Shown: positions 12,501 to 21,500 of the stretch, one piece after another
Position numbering within the stretch: the first letter of the stretch is position 1
Layout of the letters: the number at the start of each line of letters is the position of its first letter
Assembly: GCA_963971535.1 (NCBI GenBank)
Contig: OZ020589.1
Span: 95,290,324 to 95,354,323 of the forward strand
DNA from: Notolepis coatsorum
Lineage: Eukaryota > Chordata > Actinopteri > Aulopiformes > Paralepididae
DNA length: 64,000 nt
Direction of reading: 5' to 3'
Notes under the pieces: model-generated
Databases searched by the model: none
Seen by the model: the letters and a program-made list of their open reading frames with translations, nothing else
What the model was told of the DNA's origin: nothing
Translations under genes and position numbers: made by a program

Positions 12501-15500
12501 TACCTCAAGTACCGGAGGGGACTTGTGCTATGTATGACTTAGTCCAGCGGTTCTCAACAGGGGTTCCCCGGCACACAGGGGTTCCGCGGAGAGCTGCCAG
12601 GGGTTCCGCGAGATGCCTGGCAATGTTCTTTAAAAATATAGAATGACAACAGTCTTATTTTGAAAATCCTATAGCGGGTCTCATTTCTGCCCACGCGCAG
12701 CTCCAGCTAAATAACTAGGCTCCGAAAGCTAGCAACATTTAGGTTATTATGATACTCTTATTTTGAAACTCCGTGGTGTCGTGACTCATATCCGCTCTAC
12801 AGCACACAGCCAATAAGGATGCATCTCAACACAGCAGGCTGAGCAGTGAGCTTAGCGTCTCTCAGCTCAGCAGTAGTAGCGTACTCTGGATCTGGAACGC
12901 GGACATTGAAACACAGCAAGGATAGTGTTTTTGCGACCCAAAACAAATCCCTGCTGTTTTATTCCGCAACGGGTCAAATGCATATAACATGCTTTGCAAT
13001 CCTTGCCATTCCTTTGTGGCCACGTTGTGTTTAAGACCGGAATTAATGTCCCTTTAGCATAAGCTAACAACAAGCCCTGTTCAGAGCGACAGAGAACAGC
13101 AGGGTGGGGACTTGGAAGGAGGACTGGGAAGGAGGGGGGGGGGGGGCATTCTCCCTCTATGTGTGTGCGTTTGAAAATATATGATGAAGTCAGACTACTA
13201 TATTATATTGATAGTAAATGTACTGAGGGTGGACAGACAGATTATGTTGATATTTAAACATAAAAAATACAATACATAATAAATGTATCCATGATCATCA
13301 TGCAACATAAAACAATTGCAGGAACGGTTTGGGAGAGGAAGGTGTTTTAGGTTGCGTGTTCCAAAAAATGTACTTAAAGTTTAAAGCTCAATATATCAAA
13401 ACGTGGCACTTTATAGTGAACAGGCACTTTATAGTGAATCCAAATTATTTTTTGGATTACAGAAAATTATCCCTAAAGTGCTATCTGATGCAGCTGCACT
13501 GTTTTCCATGAAAATACCATATTTGGATAAGTTTGACCATTTCTAAAAATCTGAAAATCATTAAGTCACTCTGGATAAAAAAAGACTTTACAGACAACAT
13601 TGAGACAAAGCTTCCTGACACATCTCCATCCAAACTCTTGGAAGAACTCATTGAAATCTCATCTGATACCACCTGGAGAGCTAGTTTCAGAGTGTGGTGC
13701 TGAGTACCAAGTATCTCATGATGCTGCAGTTAAGGTGTTGATACCATTCAGCCCCACATATCTGTGTGAAGCTGGCTTTTCATCCATGACAGCTCTGAAA
13801 ACAAAATATAGGGCCAAGTTGAGCCTTGAGGATGACATGCGTGTTGCCTTGTCAAAGATCTCCCCACGTATTGACCGTATTATTAGCCAGCAGCAGCGGA
13901 CCTCGCATTGAGCTAGAAATGTCCACTGAGTGAACGAGTGCTTATTTTCTGTATTTATTTATATTTTTTGAGAAATGGTAACTTGGTGATCCTTTTCTGT
14001 ATTTAAAAAAAATACATGATTTTCTGTTTTTGAGAAATTGTCAAACTTATCCAAATATGCTATTTTTATGGAGAACAGTGCAGCTGCAACAGATAGCACT
14101 TTAGTGATCCTTTTCTGTATTAAAAAAAAATACACATGATTTTCAGTTTTTTCTTAAATAAACATTATTTTGAAAGCAAGCACTTTTGTCATCAGATTCA
14201 GACAACTTTATTGATCCCGCGTGGGGCAATTCATATTTGCAGATTCACCAACAAGCAACAAAGACAAACAAACAACAAAACATCTCAACGACAGCACGGC
14301 AAATAAAGAATCATTGTATCATCATTGTACCAAAAAAGACAGGACCGAAAAAGTTTTTATCGTATGTAGGGGTGCCCTGGAATATTTTATTGAACACAGG
14401 GGTGCCTTGGCAGCAGAAAGGTTGAGAACCCCTGAGTCTTAGTCCACATTGCAGCCGGCTTGTGGGAGGCAAGAAACAGCGTTCGTGACAGGGGAGGGTT
14501 GAATTGGATGATACGAAATTGGGATGGGAGAAAATATAGAAAATGGGAGAAAAAGTGGATAAAAAAAAAAAAAAAAAGGGAAGATGTGTTGTTATTATAA
14601 TACATAATATTGGTTCCGCCCTGTTGTTGTAGTACGAGGACCGGGGTAGAGGGAACAGTGCTTGATGTACGGATGCACAAGAGAGAGAGTGCCTTGATGT
14701 ACGGATAGACAACGTGAATAAAAGCCAGTAAAGAAACCCTAGCCTAGCCTGTTTATTTCTAGTTAGGAATACTGGAAACAACAAACATAACAGGTACCAG
14801 GCTGGTGCTGGCTAACTAACGTGGCTATCGTTCTGAGAGCTAACTTCGGTACCAGGCTGGTGCTGGCTAACTAAGGTGGCTATCGTTCTGAGAGCTAACG
14901 TCGGTACCAGGCTGGTGCTGGCTAACTAACGTGGCTATCGTTCTGAGAGCTAACGTCGGTACCAGGCTGGTGCTGGCTAACTAATGTGGCTATCGTTCTG
15001 AGAGCTAACGTCGGTACCAGGCTGGTGCTGGCTAACTAACGTGGCTATCATTCTGAGAGCTAACGTTGGTACTAGGCTGGTGCTGGCTAACTAACGTGGC
15101 TATCGTTCTGTGATTTGTTTACTTGGTAACACGGGTTGCTAAGGAATTTAGGTTCGAGGTTGAAGAAAGTGCACTTTTAGGTTGAAAGAACGGCCCTAAT
15201 GTCAATGCGTGCTTCATAAGCGTTATGTATGGTGATAACAAGTATATTGTTAGCTCCGCCCCCCCCCCCCCCCCGCTGATGAAAATGAAAGTCATACCGT
15301 TATAATACCCATACCGGGGTATTATGTCAGCAAGGTATGACGGCATGAAAAAAATTATACCGCCCAAGCCTAGTGTGTGTGTGTGTGTGTCTCTCTCTCT
15401 GTCGATAGCACTCTTTCACTACTGATAGTAGTAACTCTAAAGTAACAGCTAATATCAGTTATCAGTCTAATCCATTATAGATTTTAGAACAATATAGAGG

Positions 15501-18500
15501 TATGCCTTGTCTCCACTGGCCAGGGTTTAGCCATGCTGCTATGTCCTGTCTGGTCTCCACTAGCCAGGGTTTAGCCGTGCTGTGGCCTTGTCTCCACTAG
15601 CCAAGGTTTAGACGTGCTGTGGCCCGTCTGGTGTCCACTAGCCAGGGTTTAGCCATGATGTGGCCTGTCTGGTCTCCACTAGCCAGGGTTTAGCCATGCT
15701 GTGGCCTGTCTGGTCTCCACTAGCCAGGGTTTAGCTGTGCTGTGGCCTGTCTGGTCTCCACTAGCCAGGGTTTAGCCGTGCTGTGGCCTCGTCTCTACTA
15801 GCCATGGTTTAGCCGTGCTGTGGCCTGTCTGGTCTCCACTAGCCAAGGTTTAGCTGTGCTGTGGCCTGTCTGGTCTCCACTAGCCAGGGATTATTCGTGC
15901 TGTGGCCTGTCTGGTCTACACTAGCCAGGGTTTAGCCGTGCTGTGGCCTCGTCTCCACTAGCCAGGGTTTAGCCGTACTGTGGCCTCGTCTCCACTAGCC
16001 AGGGTTTAGCTGTACTGTGGCCTCGTCTCCACTAGCCAGGGTTTAGCCGTGCTGTGGCCTGTCTGGCACACAGTGAGCGTCTCCCTTGTATTTAGAACCT
16101 GGCCAAACCTGGCTGGTGTGCGTTTCAGGTCCCATCACGTGTGTGTGTGTGTTTCAGGTCCCATCACATGTGTGTGTGTGTTAGTGTTTGTTTCAGGTCC
16201 CATCACATGTGTGTTTAGATTAGATTAGATTCACTTTATTCATTGTCATTACACAGTACAAGACAGTGCAACGAGATTTTGTACGTCTAACCAGGATGTG
16301 ACAATCAACAGTCATTTGCAATATAAAACACAGTAAAGTGCAATGGTTAGCACAATGTGAAATGGTGAAAAATATACAATACAAAATACAATACAAAATA
16401 TAATTAAAAAAAAAATCATTAAAATAAAGTCTACATAAGCTATGGCTATATACACAGGTATACAGTGAGGTGCAGTGGGCTATGTAGAGTTTTGATTCAG
16501 AAGTCTGACAGCTGAGGGGAAGAAACTATACGTGGTCCTGTTTGTTCTGCCTGGGAGGCTGCGGTAGCGTGCCCCAGAGCGAGTACCCCGCAGGCGGGTG
16601 AACAGTCCATGGTTGGGGTGAGAAGCGTCTTTGATGATATTCCGTGCTCTCCGTGAGCACCGCTTCTCATAGATTGATGAGATGGGGGGGAGTGGGGTCT
16701 TGGTGATGCGTTGGGCTATTTTCACTACCCTCTGCAGTGATTTCCGGTCCTTAATGGTGTAGTTGCCGTACCAGACTGAGATGCAGGTGGTGAGGATGCT
16801 CTCAATCGTACAGCGATAAAAGTTCACTAGCACGCGAGGGGATAGGTGGAGTTTGGCCAACTTCCTCAGGAAAAATAGGCGCTTGTGGGCCTTCTTGACC
16901 AGGGTCGAGGTGTTGGTGGTCCAGGACAGGTCCTCAGAGATGTGGACTCCCAGGAATTTTAAACTACAGACACGCTCAACCCCCTCTCCATTGATGTGGA
17001 TGGGGCTGTGCGTGCCTGTTTTATTTTTCCTGAAGTCCACCACTATCTCCTTAGTTTTTTTGGTGTTGAGGGCCAGGTTGTTGTTAGCACACCACAGAGC
17101 TAGGTCAGGGTTTCCGTTGTCCGGTAATTACCGGTTTTTGACCGGCAAAATCTGTTGAAGTCCGACATATTAAATATCTCCGGTCATAATGTCCGGTGAA
17201 AATAATTCCCTCTAAGCACAATTTGATTATTTGAATTGTATTAAAATAGGCTAAAATTAAATAGCCTATGCGATGAACGAAACAATCATTACATTTGTTT
17301 CATTGTTGCTTCACCAAGCAGGTCTAATAATGACAACGTTGTTGTCAGCGGGAGCTTGGTGCTGGATTTGCGAGAGCATGCAGCTGCAGAGCCGCAGAAC
17401 CCACAGAGCTGTGCCCGCACAGTGCAATACTCCAATTCAGCCATTGGCAATTCAGCTGTTGGCTGGGGGGCGCTGCTGAGCGGTCCCCAGACCGGACCTG
17501 AAAACACTGCTGGCTCTGCGGCTCTGCAGCTGCATGCTCTCGCAAATCCAGCACCAAGTCGTTGGGAGGCGGAGATAGTCATCACGCAAACCCACGATAA
17601 TGTTGCCGTCTCTCTCTGCCAAATTTCTCAGTTCTTCGCTTAATATAATTAATACAAATGTCCAATATAACGGAATTCGTTAGCTCATAAAAATGTGATT
17701 ATAACAGACTGCTGTTTATTAATGTCGGGCAGACTGCCCACCGACACCTCAAGTCGGCAGCAGCACGGTCTCGAGGGACTTATTTTATTTGGAATATATT
17801 AATGACTGTATATACGCAAAAGTAGCCTAGTTTTAAGTTAAAATATTATAAATCTACATGCCTTGAGGATGTCATTCTTTATATAGCCTGCCTATCAATT
17901 GTTTTTAAGCTCAATAAACTCTGACCGGAATTGATCCCATTTGTCCGGTAGATTGAAATCTACCAGACACTGAGACCGGCAACAATTTTTTCTAACGGAA
18001 ACCCTGAGCTAGGTACTGGACCTCCTCTCTGTACGCCGACTCGTTATTGTTGCTGACTAGTCCCACCACGGTGGTGTCGTCTGCAAACTTGACAATGGTG
18101 TTTGAGTCATGCACCGGTTTGCAGTCGTGGGTGAAGAGGGAGTAGAGAAGAGGGCTCAGCACGCAGCCCTGCGGTACACCAGTGCTCAGGATGAGAGTGG
18201 AGGACTTGAGGCTGTCCCGTCTGACATGCTGAGGTCTGTCGGTCAGGAAGTCCAGTATCCAGTTGTAGAGGGACGGGTCGATGCCAAGATCATGGAGATT
18301 GGAGATCAGCTTGGAGGGGATGATGGTGTTAAACGCCGAGCTGAAATCAATGAACAGAAGTCGCATGTACGTGTCCTTCTGGTCCACATGGAGGAGGGCA
18401 GGGTGTAGTGCTGCGGAAATGGCGTCGTCCGTACTCCTGTTCTGGCGGTAGGCAAATTGGTAGGGGTCAAGTGAGGGTGGTAGGCAGGATTTAAGGTGAG

Positions 18501-21500
18501 CCAGGACTAGCCTCTCGAAGCACTTCATGATGATGGAGGTGAGTGCTACGGGTCGGTAGTCATTGAGGCTCTCTGGGGAGGCGTGTTTAGGGACAGGAAT
18601 AATGGAGGTGACTTTGAAGCATGTGGGAACTTTTGCCTGGGCCAGGGACAGATTGAAAATCTCAGTCAGGACCCCCGTCAGCTGCCCAGCACAGACACTG
18701 AGTACCCGCCCGGGGATCCCATCGGGTCCGGCAGCTTTTCGTGTGTTGGTTTTGCACAGTTCCGCAAACACGTCAGTGGGGGAGAGTGTGAGGGTCAGGT
18801 GGTTGGCAGGGGTGGGGGTCTTGATGGCCCTCTCGTGGTTGTCCCTGTCAAAATGGGCGTAAAAGTAGTTTAGGTCGTCTGGGAGGGAGGGGTCAGGGGG
18901 GTGGCGTGTTTGGGTTTGTAGTCTGTAATGGCCTGCAAGCCCTGCCACATGCGCCAGGGGTCAGAGCCATTTAGATGCTCCTCGACCTTGAGCTTGTGGT
19001 CGTGCTTGGGCCGTTTGATGCCCCTCTTCAGATCGACCCGGGCTAGACTGTAGGCTTGTGGGTCACCTGATCTGAAGGCGATGTCACGTGCCTTCAGCAG
19101 CTGGCGGACCTGACCGTCCATCCATGTTCCACTTTAAATATATTTAAAAGTACGCTTAAAAAAGAACTACAGATCCTGTAGTCTATATCCATGTGTATTT
19201 GTGTAAAGTCTTTTAAATATTTTTTCCCAACATTATAATAGTTGTATAATGCTGTATTGTATGTATCTGTGTATGTGAGAGGGATATGCGCATGTGTTTG
19301 TGCATAATGTGGGGGGGGGGGGGGGTAATTTTTTTTTGTGTAGTTACCCTATATAGGTTTAAGAGGGGAGGTCGCTTATAAGCCCTTGGGTTTTTTGACC
19401 TTTCCTGCACATTTTAACTGTTCTCCTATTTACTTATTTTATCTCAGAATGTATGTTTGTAAGTAAAAAAAAAAAAGTATCAATGTTTATGTGAAAGTCC
19501 GCAACAAAGTTACTCCAGTTGATGTTTTGAAGCCGATGCTGAAGTGCCAGGTCTGCTCCCTCGGGCCAGATTTTCACAGATTTAACTATGGGCTTGATTC
19601 GCTTGATGAGTGGTTGGTATTTTGGTAGGAGGAACAGTGAGATGTGGTCCGACTGGCCCAGATGGGCGAGAGGGAGGGCCTTGTAAGCATCTTTGGTGTT
19701 AGTATAGATGTGATCTAATGTGTTGTCCCCTCTTGTTGGACAAGAAACATGTTGGAAAGATTTAGGTAGTACAGACTTTAAATTGGAGTGGTTGAAATCT
19801 CCTGCAATAATGAAGGCAGCCTCCGGGTGGCGTGTCTGTTGTTTGCTAATGGCTACATGCAGTTCTTTCATGGCTAGCTTTGCATTAGCATCTGGTGGTG
19901 TGTATACTGCAACTGTAATGATGATAGTTTCTCTGGGCAGATGAAATGGCCTATTTTTAGTCATGACAAACTCAAGCTGAGCAGAACAGTGCTTAACGAT
20001 GGTGACGTTATCTGTACTCCACAAGTTGTTTACATACATGCACACTCCTCCCCCATGCTTCTTACCGCAGTCAGCTGTTCTGTCAGAGCGGATACAATGA
20101 CGTCCTTGTAGTTCAATCGCGCTATTTGGTACACCATCGTGTAGCCAGGATTCAGTGAAGATTAGCATGTTTGCATCAGAAATCCTTTTGTTATTTGTAA
20201 TCCATAAACGTAGCTCGTCCATTTTGTGCGCCAGCGACCGTACATTGGCAAGAAGGAGGCTGGGAAGAGCAGCGCTATGAGGAGCCCGAGCAAGCCTCAG
20301 TCGCGCACCAGCTCTGCAGCCCCGCTTCTGCTTGCGATCCCTACGCCGTCTATGAGGCCCCTTTATCCGGGGAGGCAATGTAAACAGACCCGGTGTGCCC
20401 GGAGGTCTGACGATGTTGTTCGGTCCATCGGAAAAAATGGGAATATCCAGTAATCCGACACGAGAACCAATGTCCAGTAGCTCTTGTCTTGTGTACAAAG
20501 GGTCAGCGCGAATTTATTGGGCGAATACACTAGACATGAGTATGCAAATAATAGTTGATTTTTAAAATTTTAAATGTTTTAAATTCCTGGGTGTGTGTGT
20601 GATTATGTGTGTTTCAGGTCCCATCACGTGCGTGTGTTTCAGTCAGGACGGCCAGTGCACTCTGACCTCCAGCTTAGATTCCACAGTCAGACTCCTGGAC
20701 AAGAGCACCGGGGAGATGCTGGGAGAGTGAGTCACTGCTTCACCCGCCACTCAGTGAATCGACATGGACACCGGTTTTAAGAATTCACATGGGGGCAAGG
20801 GCGTAGGTTTGTTTTCAACATAGGGGGGGGGGGGGGGGGGGGGGACTTTACAAAATATACATGTTGACTGCTATTTTGATACGGTTAGGGTATTTTACTA
20901 GTGCTGTCAGGCGATTAAAAAATGTATCTAATTAATTTGTATTTGATTTGTAATTAAGTAATCTAATTAATTGCATTTTAATCACATAACCATTTTAGGC
21001 CTGATATTCTATAATCATATTTCAAATGGCATGTGTCCGGATGGCAGAATTCAGTACTGTATCTACAAAACCTTCTGTTTAATCATCTTCCATTTATTCA
21101 TTTGCTTAGATTTTTCAGGTCTGGTCAATTTTAGCATGGTGTTACTCACAGTCACTCATTTGGTTCATTACAATTTACTCAAGCCTAGTAACAGACACAG
21201 TATTTCTGACACTGGGAATACATTTCCTGAGATCCATAGATGTCCCTAGAATCAGATACCAAGAACATGCAAATGGACCATATTAAAAAAAAGTCTGTAA
21301 ATGTGTATTCTACGTCTTATGGAATGAATGAGATTAAAAAATGTTGAGTTAATTTTCATAACGTGATAATTTGCTGTGTAATAAATGTATCTAATTAACG
21401 CGATAAACTGACAGCCCTAGTATTTACTCTTGGCTACATTTGAAGAAAAAAAATGCTATTTATGGCGTGAAATTATTGTCTGTCCGGTACTGGACCACTC

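Larger units (their letters stand above)
12545..14434 (+). mobile_element. hAT element inside the SINE
   Basis: Ends CAGCGGTTCTCAAC and GTTGAGAACCCCTG are inverted repeats of the common Charlie-type hAT class. The flanks share CTTAGTC, an imperfect 8-bp duplication. It contains a decayed transposase C-terminus, a pair of 65-bp inverted repeats and a LINE 3' tail fragment. A G-run lies at about 13132-13146. Confidence 0.82.
12201..14577 (+). mobile_element. tRNA-derived SINE, split by a hAT insertion
   Basis: The head has Pol III-like boxes (GGCGTAGTGGGCAAGG and TGTTCGATCCC). The body resumes after the hAT and ends in GGGATGGGAGAAAATA and a poly-A tail. An 11-bp target duplication GGGAAGATGTG flanks it (12190-12200 and 14578-14588). 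Relatives lie in reverse orientation at 33836-34110, 49345-49480 and 59015-59402. Without the hAT it is about 490 bp. Confidence 0.82.
8545..14792 (+). mobile_element. Ty3/Gypsy LTR retrotransposon, 5' truncated
   Basis: Gag zinc knuckle, protease, reverse transcriptase, RNase H and integrase appear in Gypsy order, followed by a 3' LTR. The 5' LTR and most of gag are missing: the element begins abruptly inside a minisatellite unit. A SINE with a nested hAT occupies the 3' untranslated region. Unequal exchange between minisatellite units could explain the loss of the 5' end, but this is inference. Confidence 0.88.
8065..15372. mobile_element. hAT-type element hosting a minisatellite and a Gypsy element
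   Basis: Left end TAGGCTTGGGCGGTATTACG and right end ATACCGCCCAAGCCTA are inverted repeats. Both sides are flanked by GTGTGTGT, consistent with an 8-bp TSD in a TG run. No own transposase is visible. The body contains a teleost interspersed repeat, a 55-bp minisatellite and the retroelement at 8545-14792. A poly-C tract lies at about 15259-15274. Confidence 0.82.
16215..20500 (-). mobile_element. CR1/L2-superfamily LINE, antisense to WDR83
   Basis: The 3' tail is a TCTAA-type short repeat (16217-16231 on the + strand). Endonuclease, reverse transcriptase and C-terminal regions follow towards 20500. It is interrupted by a hAT element (17106-18006) and by a replaced segment (about 19130-19475). 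A second copy at 41997-44990 gives a reference. The 5' boundary is approximate. Confidence 0.88.
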
